Assembly: GCF_000023465.1 (NCBI RefSeq)
Contig: NC_014041.1
Span: 2,114,001-2,178,000, forward strand
Reading direction: 5' to 3'
DNA: 64,000 nt
Source of the DNA: Zunongwangia profunda SM-A87
GTDB taxonomy: Bacteria > Bacteroidota > Bacteroidia > Flavobacteriales > Flavobacteriaceae
Shown: piece by piece, positions 50,419-59,216 of the stretch
Layout of the letters: every line of letters starts with the position of its first letter
How positions within the stretch are numbered: position 1 is the first letter of the stretch
Notes under the pieces: model-generated
Databases searched by the model: none
Told to the model about the DNA's origin: nothing
The model's input: the letters and a program-made list of their open reading frames with translations, nothing else
Position numbers and translations under genes: made by a program

Positions 50419-51219
50419 ATGATTAATATTCTTTTACCAACAGATTTTTCAGAAAATTCCTGGAATGCAATGGTTTATGGCGTTAATTTTTTCAGTCAGA
50501 GTGAGGTTCATTTTCACGTTTCCCATATTTTAGATGAAACTGGAACAGATGTAGAATTTAATAATAAAAAGGCTTTAACTGAAGTTCAGGCCTTTTTAAC
50601 CCGACTACGGAAAATAGCCCATCCTAAATTTCATAAATTTTCTTTTTCTATACAGCAAACCTCATTTATTTCGGGGATAAGAAAAATAATTGAAGACGGT
50701 AAAATTCATCTTGTCATTATGGGAACCCGTGGCGCTAATTTAAATCAGCAATCCCTGGTTGGAAAAAATAGTACAGCCGTAATTTCACGTATAAAATGCC
50801 CAATTTTAGTAGTTCCAGAAGAAGCTACTTATAAAAAACCTGAAAATATAGCTTTCCCCACCGATTTTTATGTTACCTATAAAACCAAAATTTTACGAGG
50901 CCTAAAGCTTATAAGCAATTGCCATCAGTCTAAACTTAAAGTACTTTACTATGCTAAGAAACCCGAAGCCCTTACAGATTCGCAAAAATCAAACAGAGAT
51001 TTTTTAAAGGAACAATTGTCTGATATTCATCATGGCTTTTATTACAGTATTAATGATTCTCTAGAAGATGCCCTGCAGCTATTTATAAAAAGCAAGGAAG
51101 TACAGCTTATAATGATGATGGGAAAGAATCTTAATTTTTTTGATCAATTATTATTTTATCCTGTTTCTGAAGCCCCAAAGTATTTCAAGAAGATTCCGTT
51201 TTTTGTACTGCATGAATAA
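50419..51219 (+). CDS. Universal stress protein, tandem Usp domains
   Basis: A 266-residue protein. First domain: NILLPTDFSENSWNAMVYGV at the start and the full ATP loop VIMGTRGANLNQQSLVGKNS (G-x2-G-x9-G-S), so nucleotide binding is likely, in contrast to the paralogue at 3241. The second domain (about 145-266: ENIAFPTDFYVTYKTKILRG ... IMMMGKNLNFFDQLLF) is degenerate at its loop. It follows the two-component pair and is probably controlled by it. Confidence 0.88.
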   Translation: MINILLPTDFSENSWNAMVYGVNFFSQSEVHFHVSHILDETGTDVEFNNKKALTEVQAFLTRLRKIAHPKFHKFSFSIQQTSFISGIRKIIEDGKIHLVIMGTRGANLNQQSLVGKNSTAVISRIKCPILVVPEEATYKKPENIAFPTDFYVTYKTKILRGLKLISNCHQSKLKVLYYAKKPEALTDSQKSNRDFLKEQLSDIHHGFYYSINDSLEDALQLFIKSKEVQLIMMMGKNLNFFDQLLFYPVSEAPKYFKKIPFFVLHE

Positions 51220-51256
51220 GTGTACTCGATGATCGATATTAAATGCTGTGTCTTTG

Positions 51257-51277
51257 TCCCGATAAGAGCTATCGGGA
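51257..51277. repeat. Short perfect hairpin after the universal stress gene
   Basis: TCCCGATA-AGAGC-TATCGGGA, 8-bp perfect arms. No T-run follows. Similar CCCGATAG/TATAGCGATAG wording occurs in the 32.7-kb array. Confidence 0.55.
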
Positions 51278-51344
51278 TCACGATGTTAGATAGGGCGGTA
51301 GGGTCTTATCAATTTATACCGCAGTCTACATTTTCTTAAGATTT

Positions 51345-53126
51345 TTAATTATCGGAGGTATGTGAAGTCCCGGCAGGAGGATAAGTAAGACTATCTTTTA
51401 ACTCTTCTATTTTTTCTGAAGTAAATTTAGGGATCTGTAAATCATTTTTGATTTTCCAGTCTTCTACGGTTTTCGCTGCTTCCTCTGATTTTTCTTTGGA
51501 TAAACCTTTGTCCCTTGATAAGTATACCGTTTGAGACGGGAAAGCAAAACCAGAGCCACTGGTTTCCACAACATCCATCATTCTAAGAAGGATATCTTCC
51601 TGTACCTCCAGAAAATCATTGTATTCTGGCACCATAATAAATGCAAAGATTTCAATATTGATAGAATGCGCTGCTAAAGTGGTAAAACGTACTCTTGCAG
51701 GATCGGGATTTACTTTTGGATGCGCATAAAGTATCTTTCTAAGCTCTACCAGTAGATAGCGTATTTGATCTGGAGTAGTTTCGTATCTTAATTCAAAAAC
51801 ATGATAAAACCTAAAGCGGTCGCGATGCGCATAATTTTCTATTTCACTAGAAGAAAACTGTCCATTGGGAATGGTAACTATTGTTCGGTTTAACGTTCTA
51901 ATTCGTGTAGATCGCATACCAATATTTTCTATGGTTCCTATAGTATTCCCAACTTTACAAAAATCGCCAACCCTTACCGGTTGATCTGCAATTACCGTTA
52001 CACTACCTACAAAATTTTCAACTGTTTTTTGTGCTCCCAAAGCTAAAGCAATACCACCAATACCCAAAGCGGCAAGTCCAGTAGTCACATCTACGCCAAC
52101 GGCATCTAAAATGGCAATGATACCAAAAACGACGATTGCAATTTTTGCAGCCCTATTTAAAAAGAGGATCACAGAAACACCAGATACATTTCCTCTTAGA
52201 TTCATTTTCTTTTGGCTAAAATCAGTTAAAAACTGTGTGACCCGCCAAAGTATAAGTGAAAGGGCTATAATACTGCATATCACCGGTAACCAGCTAAATT
52301 TTTGCCGTACTACGATAGAGATGCCCAGTTGATTAGATGCATACACCAATAACCATACGGCTAAGAAAAGTTGTACCGGGAAAGCAATCGCTTTGAGGAT
52401 ATTAGAAACCGGTTCTTCATTTGCCGATTTCCAGAAGACCTTTATAATTTTATCGGTTATAAATACCACTGCCCATGCGATGAGATAGGATAAAATACCT
52501 ATTAAGAGCATGGCAATCCAGTGGCCAATCACGGCACCTCCATAACTCCATCGCTTTAAGAAACTTGGTAATAAGGCTTCGATAGTACCCGAGGTATTGG
52601 TAGAACGTATGTCAATTTCCTGTAGAAGTTTAACGGTGTTTTTTGAAAATAACCAAATAGGAGCTCTTTCGTTTCCTTCAATCTTTTCTACAGTAAGATC
52701 CATTTCTTCTCCATTGATAGATAACATTCCTACGCGATCGATAGAAGGCGGTAAGCCATCATTAGCTTTTCCTGTGTTATCGCTGCTAATGGACGAATAA
52801 GGGTATAAATAGCCATTTTGATTAAGTAGACTTTCTAAAGTTTTAACGATCGCTATGTGATCCTCTGGATTTTCTACAGCTTCAAAATTTAAATAGGCTT
52901 CTGCTTTTTGGTAATTTTTATCGGCCACAGCATTAATAAAACCTGAGGCTGTACCACGTGGGGTTTGTCTTCCAAGAGGATCTTCAGACCAGGAAGAGGA
53001 TTCAGGTTTACTCTCCTGTGCATTTAAGTGATAATAGTTACTCTTAATTAAAGTTACTGGCAAATTCAGACTTAAAAATAAAAAGATCCAAATCGTCAAT
53101 GGACGTTTTAAAGTAGGACTAATCAT
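51345..53126 (-). CDS. MscS-family mechanosensitive channel
   Basis: About 593 residues from the ATG at 53126, where MISPTLKRPLTIWIFLFLSL makes a good signal sequence; the frame is open back to 53195 but those 23 residues would spoil it. A ~150-residue periplasmic N-terminal domain precedes about five membrane segments. The pore helix and MscS core read ALGIGGIALALGAQKTVENF, then IADQPVRVGDFCKVGNTIGT and IENIGMRSTRIRTLNRTIVT, followed by the beta and C-terminal cytoplasmic domains. It should act as an osmotic release valve. Confidence 0.92.
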   Translation of the reverse strand: MISPTLKRPLTIWIFLFLSLNLPVTLIKSNYYHLNAQESKPESSSWSEDPLGRQTPRGTASGFINAVADKNYQKAEAYLNFEAVENPEDHIAIVKTLESLLNQNGYLYPYSSISSDNTGKANDGLPPSIDRVGMLSINGEEMDLTVEKIEGNERAPIWLFSKNTVKLLQEIDIRSTNTSGTIEALLPSFLKRWSYGGAVIGHWIAMLLIGILSYLIAWAVVFITDKIIKVFWKSANEEPVSNILKAIAFPVQLFLAVWLLVYASNQLGISIVVRQKFSWLPVICSIIALSLILWRVTQFLTDFSQKKMNLRGNVSGVSVILFLNRAAKIAIVVFGIIAILDAVGVDVTTGLAALGIGGIALALGAQKTVENFVGSVTVIADQPVRVGDFCKVGNTIGTIENIGMRSTRIRTLNRTIVTIPNGQFSSSEIENYAHRDRFRFYHVFELRYETTPDQIRYLLVELRKILYAHPKVNPDPARVRFTTLAAHSINIEIFAFIMVPEYNDFLEVQEDILLRMMDVVETSGSGFAFPSQTVYLSRDKGLSKEKSEEAAKTVEDWKIKNDLQIPKFTSEKIEELKDSLTYPPAGTSHTSDN

Positions 53127-53492
53127 AGCAATGTCATTGTGCTGGGCAAAGATAGCCATTAAGTAAAAAGGCAAAAACCAAAACTCCAGTAACAATTAGA
53201 TTTAACAAAATTTAATCCCTAATAATAGGACTGCCGTGAAGCCGATTCAGATAGATTATGTGAAGCCACAAGCGCTTTAACTAATGCTATAAAAAGTCGA
53301 TTTTCGTCAACCTGTTCTCATGACTATCGAAATAGATTGCGGTCCTTATATAGATTGGTTAATCAAAGTATAATGAGATTCTGAAACGAGTTAAGCATTA
53401 CGCTTTTAAATACTTTTAGCAAGCAACTTGTATACGATAGTTTTTAAGAAGGTGATGGATAGTAATATCATTAAGAAGAATTGGTTAGCGTT
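53127..53492. other. Intergenic region, nothing recognised
   Basis: Between agmatine deiminase (stop side, 53493) and the MscS gene start. AT-rich, no ORF above background, no clear terminator or repeat. Confidence 0.4.
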
Positions 53493-54530
53493 TTAATAGA
53501 TTTGCTGACTAAGGCAATGCAGGGTTCCAAACCCCCAAATAAGGTCTATAGCACTAATACCAATGATATCTCTTTTAGGAAAGCAGTCGGCTAAAATATT
53601 TAAAGCAATCCTGTCGTTAGGATCATTGAAAACAGGGACTAAAACAGCACCGTTAATAATTAAAAAGTTAGCATAACTGGCTGGCAAGCGTAAATCTTCA
53701 AACATCAGCTTTTGGGGCATAGGGAGTTCAACAATATTTGGAGACTTACCATTTTCCAGCGTCGCATTTTTTAATCGTTCCAGATTGTCTTTCAAAGCTT
53801 TATAATTCTTATCTTTCTTATTCGATTCTGTCACAGTGATAATGGTATCTGGATTTACAAATCGGCAAAGATCGTCAATATGCCCATGGGTATCGTCGCC
53901 TAAAATGCCGTTGCCAAGCCAAATAATATTAGACACTCCAAGATATTCCTGAAAGACGGCTTCATAATCTGTTTTAGTAAACCCGGGATTTCTTACCTGT
54001 ACACTAGGATGAAGTAAACACTCTTCAGAAGTTAGGAGGGAACCTTTTCCATTAGAATCTATTGCACCGCCTTCTAAGATCACGGGCTTTCCTTTATAGG
54101 TAGCTACGGTTAAAGGAATACCTAATTTTTGCGAGATCATTCCTGGTATCGCTTTATCCAGATGATAGTTTTTATATTTTGCCCAGCCATTAAAATTAAA
54201 ATTAATAGCTTCAGTTGTTTTATCAGCAGATTCAACAATTATTGGGCCTGAATCCCTCATCCAGCTTCGGTTGGTTTTCTGAATAATAAATTGAATATTT
54301 TCCAGCTGCACATGGGCTCTTTCCAGCCTATCCGATACCTTTTCTTTAAGCTTATTATTAGCAACCACAAGATAAACAGTCTCGTATTGCGCTACTTTTT
54401 TAATAAATTCTACAAATACCCATTGGATAGCATGATATTTTCCTGGCCAGTCATTGCCATTTTCAGGAAAACAAAGTAATATACCTTTTTGTTTTTCCCA
54501 TTCGGCGGGAAATCTACGTGTAGCTTCCAT
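53493..54530 (-). CDS. aguA: Agmatine deiminase
   Basis: A 345-residue amidinotransferase-fold enzyme. RRFPAEWEKQKGILLCFPEN starts the family pattern; NRSWMRDSGPIIVE, VILEGGAIDSNGKG and GDDTHGHIDDLCRFV hold the acidic and histidine catalytic residues; WGFGTLHCLSQQIY at the C-terminus holds the nucleophile Cys339. It turns agmatine into N-carbamoylputrescine, the substrate of the enzyme encoded 3 bp upstream. Confidence 0.95.
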   Translation of the reverse strand: MEATRRFPAEWEKQKGILLCFPENGNDWPGKYHAIQWVFVEFIKKVAQYETVYLVVANNKLKEKVSDRLERAHVQLENIQFIIQKTNRSWMRDSGPIIVESADKTTEAINFNFNGWAKYKNYHLDKAIPGMISQKLGIPLTVATYKGKPVILEGGAIDSNGKGSLLTSEECLLHPSVQVRNPGFTKTDYEAVFQEYLGVSNIIWLGNGILGDDTHGHIDDLCRFVNPDTIITVTESNKKDKNYKALKDNLERLKNATLENGKSPNIVELPMPQKLMFEDLRLPASYANFLIINGAVLVPVFNDPNDRIALNILADCFPKRDIIGISAIDLIWGFGTLHCLSQQIY

Positions 54531-54533
54531 AGG

Positions 54534-55421
54534 TTATTTATCGATAGCTCTTTTGGTGATATTGCCATAAAAGTCAATTCTTCTGTCTCGAAAAAATGGC
54601 CAGTTTTGTCTTACGTTTTCCTGATGATCCAAATCGACTTCTGCAATTAAAATTTCTTCTTTATCGTGAGAGGCTTGTGCCAGGATTTCCCCTTGTGGGC
54701 CAGCGATAAATGAAGCTCCCCAAAATTCAATACCATCAGTATTAGGGACATATTTTTCCAGACCAATCCGGTTCGCGGCGGCAACATAGGTGCCGTTAGC
54801 AACTGCATGGCCTTTCATTACATTCATCCAGGCTCCGTACTGATGATCGCCATATTTATTTTTTTCAGAAGGATGCCAGCCTATAGCTGTTGGATAGAAG
54901 AGAACTTCGGCGCCCTGTAAAGCGGTAAGTCGTGCAGCTTCGGGATACCATTGATCCCAGCAAATTAAGGTACCTATTTGCCCAACCTTTGTAGTTATTG
55001 TTTTAAAGCCCAAATCTCCCGGTGTGAAATAGAATTTTTCGTAAAAATGGGGATCATCGGGAATATGCATTTTCCTGTACAGTCCGGCTTCAGATCCATC
55101 ATTATCAATTATATAGGCGCTGTTATGATAAATCCCGGCCATTCTTTTTTCAAAAAACGGGACGATAATAACCACCCCTAATTCTTTTGCTAAACTACTA
55201 AAAGCACTAAAGGAGGTGCTATAAAGTGGCTCGGCCAGCGCAAAATTATCTACATCTTCGCTTTGACAAAAATAGTGGCTGCTGTATAGTTCAGGTAAGC
55301 AAATAACCTGCGCCCCTTCTTTAGCAGCCTTTTTTACCCAATCTTTACATTTAGCAAGATTATTGGTCGCATTGTCGTTAAGGTTGAGTTGTATAACCGC
55401 GATATAATACGTTCTACTCAT
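54534..55421 (-). CDS. aguB: N-carbamoylputrescine amidase
   Basis: A 295-residue nitrilase-superfamily enzyme. The triad is visible: Glu in VICLPELYSSHYFC, Lys in GLYRKMHIPDDPHFYEKFYF and Cys in GTLICWDQWYPEAARL. The YEKFYFTPGD segment is typical of the plant/bacterial N-carbamoylputrescine branch. It yields putrescine with release of ammonia and CO2. First gene of the aguB-aguA operon; arginine decarboxylase, which would supply agmatine, is not in the window. Confidence 0.95.
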   Translation of the reverse strand: MSRTYYIAVIQLNLNDNATNNLAKCKDWVKKAAKEGAQVICLPELYSSHYFCQSEDVDNFALAEPLYSTSFSAFSSLAKELGVVIIVPFFEKRMAGIYHNSAYIIDNDGSEAGLYRKMHIPDDPHFYEKFYFTPGDLGFKTITTKVGQIGTLICWDQWYPEAARLTALQGAEVLFYPTAIGWHPSEKNKYGDHQYGAWMNVMKGHAVANGTYVAAANRIGLEKYVPNTDGIEFWGASFIAGPQGEILAQASHDKEEILIAEVDLDHQENVRQNWPFFRDRRIDFYGNITKRAIDK

Positions 55422-55736
55422 AGAAATTTAGTATGTGGGATAAATTAAATATTAGATTAAATTCACTATTCGTATTAAGGTAAAATTGATCTTCTTTTTA
55501 AACAATTGGAGTGCATCTAGAATTGTATTATGATGCTAAAACTTGCTTCTAAATATATAAAATAATGGTCTGGAAATAGCCTGCTAAATTATCAAAAAAC
55601 AGCTATAGTTTTTATCAATATTCGCTTTGTAAAGAAATAAAGTAGATAATAGCTATAGCAGCATCAAAAAAGCCGAATCTAAAAAAGATTCGGCCTGAAT
55701 ACTATAGGATTTTTAATTTAATGGTTTAGACCGTAA
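55422..55736. other. Intergenic region between aguB and FKBP genes
   Basis: About 315 bp, AT-rich. It contains the FKBP terminator (55666-55694) and must hold the aguB promoter. No ORF or repeat seen. Confidence 0.5.
55666..55694 (-). terminator. Intrinsic terminator of the FKBP gene
   Basis: On the minus strand GCCGAATC pairs with GATTCGGC over a T-rich loop and runs into TTTTTT. Confidence 0.92.
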
Positions 55737-56198
55737 CTAATTGGCTACATCCAGCAGTTCGATATCAAAAATTAAAACCGATCCTCCGGGGATGCCGTTG
55801 TAATTGTAAGAACCATAGGCAAGATGAGAAGGAATAAACAGTTGGCCACTGCCCCCTTCTTTAAAATAAGGTATCCCTTCTGTCCATCCCGGGATGACTT
55901 GTTGTAAACCAAAGGTAGCGCCCGAAGCATTACTTCGATCAAAAACATTACCTTTTAAAAAATATCCTTTATAGGCTACGGTTACTCTACTTTTGGCTGT
56001 AGGCTGAGCGCCCGTACCTTCTTCCTCAATAATATAATATAAACCGGACTCCGATTTTTGTGCCTCTATATTATTGGCTTCTAAATAGTTTTGAATTTCC
56101 TGATCATTGATCTCCCGGTAATCTTTAATTTGTGGTTCATCGTCATTTCCGCAGGAAATTAAAAAAAGGCTTAATAGAACAAAATAAAAAGTTTTCAT
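55737..56198 (-). CDS. FKBP-type peptidyl-prolyl isomerase, lipoprotein
   Basis: A 153-residue protein. Signal with lipobox LFLISC (Cys16). After a helical linker the FKBP domain (about 55-150) shows KSRVTVAYKGYFLKGNVFDR, VIPGWTEGIPYFKEGGSGQL and IPSHLAYGSYNYNGIPGGSV, with the aromatic pocket residues mostly kept. It should speed proline isomerisation during folding of exported proteins. Related small FKBP lipoproteins accompany gliding-motility genes in some Bacteroidota, but none lie here. Confidence 0.93.
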   Translation of the reverse strand: MKTFYFVLLSLFLISCGNDDEPQIKDYREINDQEIQNYLEANNIEAQKSESGLYYIIEEEGTGAQPTAKSRVTVAYKGYFLKGNVFDRSNASGATFGLQQVIPGWTEGIPYFKEGGSGQLFIPSHLAYGSYNYNGIPGGSVLIFDIELLDVAN

Positions 56199-56369
56199 TT
56201 TAAATTATAAAATAGGTTAAGTACTACGAGTTAATAGATACGCACAAAAATGCTGATAAAATTCGATATTTAGAGATTAAATTTTTTAAAAAGAATTTGT
56301 TTTAGAACCTGTGAGGAAAATTGCGAAGTTTGCTAGAGACACGAGATGTATTTATGTTACCTATAATTA

Positions 56370-56399
56370 GAAAACTAATTTGTAACTAAATTAGTTTTC
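56370..56399. repeat. Perfect 12-bp inverted repeat
   Basis: GAAAACTAATTT-GTAACT-AAATTAGTTTTC. It lies between the FKBP start (56198) and the end of the repressor-like gene (56497). No T-run follows on either strand. Confidence 0.6.
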
Positions 56400-56496
56400 A
56401 TAATTACGATATAAGCTTTTCTTTAGGTGGTTATTTTTTATCTATAACTTTTTAAGAGGAATGATTTAAGATATCCAGTTTAAAGTATTGCTTGTC

Positions 56497-56859
56497 CTAC
56501 TTTTTTTTATCGTTGACCAGTTTTAGTATTTTTTCTTTGACCGTCTTTTTTTCCAGATATTCTAAGAGCAGGCTTTCAAAATAATCCTCCTCACCGTAAT
56601 GTTTTTTAGGTTCTTGAGAAATGAATTGTTCATTACAATTTGCATCCCTTAACATTTCACCTTCTTCAAATATCAACCATTGCGGACTTAAATTTGTATA
56701 GGTACGTAGTATAGTCTCTAGAATATCAGAACCTATAGAAGCTTCGCTTCTTATTTGCTTTCCAATATATCCAGCCGGCCTCCCGATACTTTTATCGAAG
56801 CTGTTCAGACTAATGTCCATATAGTCTATAAAGGCTTTAATTCGGTGAATAGTTTTCAA
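56497..56859 (-). CDS. Phage-repressor-type HTH protein
   Basis: A 120-residue protein. Residues 3-65 read as a divergent Cro/C1 helix-turn-helix: IKAFIDYMDISLNSFDKSIG, RPAGYIGKQIRSEASIGSDI and TNLSPQWLIFEEGEMLRD. The final block is the common end of HTH domains in Bacteroidota prophage and mobile-element repressors (N-x-x-W-L-x-x-G-E-G-x-M-L). The C-terminal half is charged, without the S24 peptidase domain. It is divergent from two small genes, as expected for an element control switch. Confidence 0.8.
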   Translation of the reverse strand: MKTIHRIKAFIDYMDISLNSFDKSIGRPAGYIGKQIRSEASIGSDILETILRTYTNLSPQWLIFEEGEMLRDANCNEQFISQEPKKHYGEEDYFESLLLEYLEKKTVKEKILKLVNDKKK

Positions 56860-56875
56860 AACACTTATTTTTTAG

Positions 56876-56940
56876 GTAAAATAGTTGTCAGTAAGTAAAA
56901 TAGTTTGTAAATTGCAATATTCTTATGTTACCACTGTGTT
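56876..56940. promoter_or_regulatory. Divergent control region with direct-repeat operators
   Basis: GTAAAATAGTTGT (56876-56888) and GTAAAATAGTTTGT (56895-56908) are direct repeats 19 bp apart; TGTTACCACTGTGTTAC with a doubled TGTTAC follows at about 56925. They lie between the divergent starts at 56859 and 56985 and are likely repressor sites. Confidence 0.45.
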
Positions 56941-56984
56941 ACAAATGTAAGATAAAAGCCATAACTTATACATAATAGATAAGC

Positions 56985-57251
56985 ATGATTACAAACAAGC
57001 ATAGAAAACTATTAGAAGAAGAGTTGGGAAAGCGTGGCCATATTGCCTATGTGATGGGTCTGGCAAAAGCTGAAGGAATAACCAAAGAAAATGGAATGCC
57101 GTATTCCAGGCCTTTTTTCTCCCTGGTTTATACCGGCAAAAAGGAACACAAGCAAATTGAAAATCTTTTCTGGGCTGCTGCTATTAAAAAGAAAAATGAG
57201 CGCTTAGAACTTGAAGCCAAACGAAAAAAAGAGCTACAACAAACCGGGTGA
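56985..57251 (+). CDS. Small basic protein of the accessory island, unknown function
   Basis: An 88-residue protein with a high share of Lys, Glu and Arg. The middle (GRPFFSLVYTGKK-like, here SRPFFSLVYTGKKEHKQIEN) is beta-like; the C-terminus (IKKKNERLELEAKRKKELQQ) is a charged helix or coiled coil. No family recognised. It is divergent from the repressor and overlaps the next gene by four bases, so it is the first of a two-gene unit typical of small mobile-element genes. Confidence 0.65.
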   Translation: MITNKHRKLLEEELGKRGHIAYVMGLAKAEGITKENGMPYSRPFFSLVYTGKKEHKQIENLFWAAAIKKKNERLELEAKRKKELQQTG

Positions 57252-57436
57252 GAGACGTTGACAGGAAAATAGCGCAACTGGACGAGCAGCAAAAACAGCT
57301 GGAAAAAGAAATACGGTCTTTTAATCTAAAAATTGGAATAGTGATTTTTATTCTTCTTGTTTTTTTTGGCTGGATTCTTCATCGTGAGTTCATTAATACC
57401 TATGCTGAGCATGAGGAAACAAAAATCACCGAGTGA
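57248..57436 (+). CDS. Small coiled-coil membrane protein
   Basis: A 62-residue protein (start codon GTG at 57248, overlapping the previous stop by four bases). Residues 1-30 form a charged coiled coil (DVDRKIAQLDEQQKQLEKEI), 31-46 a single membrane helix (IGIVIFILLVFFGWIL), and the rest a short acidic tail. Function unknown; the coupled start supports it. Confidence 0.6.
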   Translation: MRDVDRKIAQLDEQQKQLEKEIRSFNLKIGIVIFILLVFFGWILHREFINTYAEHEETKITE

Positions 57437-57913
57437 TATTTTGAAAACAGATCATACTATAATTATGTTTTTTGGATTCAGGAGGTGCTCTTAAAAGTGG
57501 TGTAGATATTGATTTTGCAGGAAGGGTTTAGTTATAATAGCCTGTACTGAGAGTAAGCAATGAAACGGGCAAGGATAGAAGACAGGATTAAGAAACGTGA
57601 ATATAACCTGGCTTCAAAAATTTTCATCAAGACCGTTATGGCGCTTTAGGATTTTATTTGGGAATAAAAAGGACTGCCACAAGGCATTAAAAATTGTAAA
57701 GCTACACTTTTTTGTCCATCCCTACCATTTCTCTGGTAAAGACATTTCGGTAGAATATGCTTTCCTTACAAAGCGAATTTGGCCTTGTCGAAATGTCTGC
57801 CAGGGTAGGGGATGATTAGTTTATTAAATAATTCTATGATTACTCCTAATCCTTTAACAACTATCAAGCTATCAGGATCCTCAAGCTTGTATAAGTTATT
57901 TAGTTGTTACCTT
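57437..57913. other. Decayed coding-like sequence with a large inverted repeat
   Basis: About 480 bp without an intact gene. Plus-strand fragments read like coding text, for example DSGGALKSGVDIDFAGRV ending at 57530 and GFKNFHQDRYGALGFYLGIK from 57608. An imperfect inverted repeat spans 57717-57813. This looks like the eroded end of a small inserted element. Confidence 0.45.
57717..57813. repeat. Imperfect inverted repeat, ~25-30 bp arms
   Basis: Left arm begins ATCCCTACC and ends AAGACATTTCG (57749); right arm runs from CGAAATGTCTGCCAG (57789) to GGGTAGGGGAT. Reverse-complemented they match except for a 6-bp insertion and a few changes; the loop is about 39 nt. Confidence 0.6.
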
Positions 57914-59149
57914 TTAGACTTGTTCCGATGTTTTTGAATCCGATTTTTCCAGCAATGCCATATAAAATCCGTCATAACCAGTTTCTGAAGATAGGATTTT
58001 GCGATCTTCAATTAATTTAAAATCTTTTCCTTCTTCTGAAGCTAAAAAGTCTTTTACCTGCAATTGATTTTCTGAAGGTAAGACAGAACAGGTAGCATAA
58101 ACCATTTTACCTTCTTTTTTGACGATTTTGCAATACTGCCGTATAATTTCCTGTTGTGTTTTTCGAATTCGGTCTAAGAATTCTGGTTCCAACTTCCATT
58201 TTGCATCTGGATTACGGCTTAAAACTCCCAATCCGCTACAAGGTGCATCAATCAAAACTTTATCGGCTTTACCGTGTAATTTTTTTATGGCCTTGTTATT
58301 ATCGATTACACGAGTTTCGATGTTGTGGGCACCGGCACGCTTGGCACGACGTTTTAGTTCTTTTAATTTATTCCCGTAGATATCTAAAGCGATTACCTGT
58401 CCTTTATTTTCCATTAAAGCGGCAAGGTGTAAGGATTTGCCACCAGCCCCAGCGCAGGTATCCACCACTCGATCACCAGGCTTAACATCAAGAAAATCGG
58501 CTACAAGCTGCGAAGACGCATCCTGAACTTCAAATAATCCATTTTGAAAACTTTCTGTTTTAAAAATATTAGCACGTTCTACCAGTTGTAATGCGTAAGG
58601 ATAATCCTTAAGATTTATGGTTTCAAAACCTTCATCCTTTAGTTTTTGTTGTAGCGTTTGGATATCGGTTTTAAGCGTATTTACACGAATAATAACCGGA
58701 GCCTGTTTGTTTAAGGCACCAATTTCTTTTTCCCAGATGTCTTCACCAAGTTCTGCTACACCAAGTTCGTCTAACCAATCCGGGATTGATTCCCTAAACT
58801 TTCTGATTTTACTAAGTGCATCAAAACGGCCTTTAATTCGCCGAGTTGGGGTTTCTTCAATTTGTTTCCAATCGGGTAAAGCAATACCCCTTAATGTGGC
58901 CCAAACAGCAAACAATCTAAAGGCATTTTCTCTTGAAAAAGGTTCTTTTACTTCAGCAATTTCGGCGTATAATCGCTTCCATCTAACAATATCATAGGTG
59001 GTTTCAGCAATAAAACTGCGATCGCGAGCACCCCAACGTTTATCTCGTTTTAGGGTTTTCTCGATTACTTTATCGGCATATTGCCCCTCATTAAAAATTT
59101 CTAAAAGGGCATCAACTGTTGCAAAAACTAAATTTCTGTGTAAACGCAT
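57914..59149 (-). CDS. RsmB/NOL1-family RNA (cytosine-5) methyltransferase
   Basis: A 411-residue protein. A NusB-like helical N-terminus (about 1-130) is followed by PVIIRVNTLKTDIQTLQQKL and the SAM-binding domain: VVDTCAGAGGKSLHLAALME (motif I), VIALDIYGNKL, VLIDAPCSGLGVLSRNPDAK (catalytic-release cysteine) and MVYATCSVLPSENQ (nucleophile cysteine). The layout fits RsmB, which methylates a 16S rRNA cytosine, though a paralogue with another rRNA or tRNA site cannot be excluded. It is divergent from the propeller lipoprotein. Confidence 0.92.
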   Translation of the reverse strand: MRLHRNLVFATVDALLEIFNEGQYADKVIEKTLKRDKRWGARDRSFIAETTYDIVRWKRLYAEIAEVKEPFSRENAFRLFAVWATLRGIALPDWKQIEETPTRRIKGRFDALSKIRKFRESIPDWLDELGVAELGEDIWEKEIGALNKQAPVIIRVNTLKTDIQTLQQKLKDEGFETINLKDYPYALQLVERANIFKTESFQNGLFEVQDASSQLVADFLDVKPGDRVVDTCAGAGGKSLHLAALMENKGQVIALDIYGNKLKELKRRAKRAGAHNIETRVIDNNKAIKKLHGKADKVLIDAPCSGLGVLSRNPDAKWKLEPEFLDRIRKTQQEIIRQYCKIVKKEGKMVYATCSVLPSENQLQVKDFLASEEGKDFKLIEDRKILSSETGYDGFYMALLEKSDSKTSEQV

Positions 59150-59216
59150 TGCTAAAATTTAAGGGCACAAAGGTAATCTTTTTTATCGCTGAAACATTTA
59201 TATTTGAAGGAAATCC

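Noticed and set aside
53127..53195. Longer N-terminus for the MscS channel.
   Set aside because: The 53126 start gives a proper signal sequence; the extra 23 residues add an unlikely second hydrophobic stretch.
57597..57815. Plus-strand ORF of 72 codons in the accessory island.
   Set aside because: Much of it is the inverted-repeat sequence, composition is odd, and other frames look more coding in parts; treated as decayed sequence.
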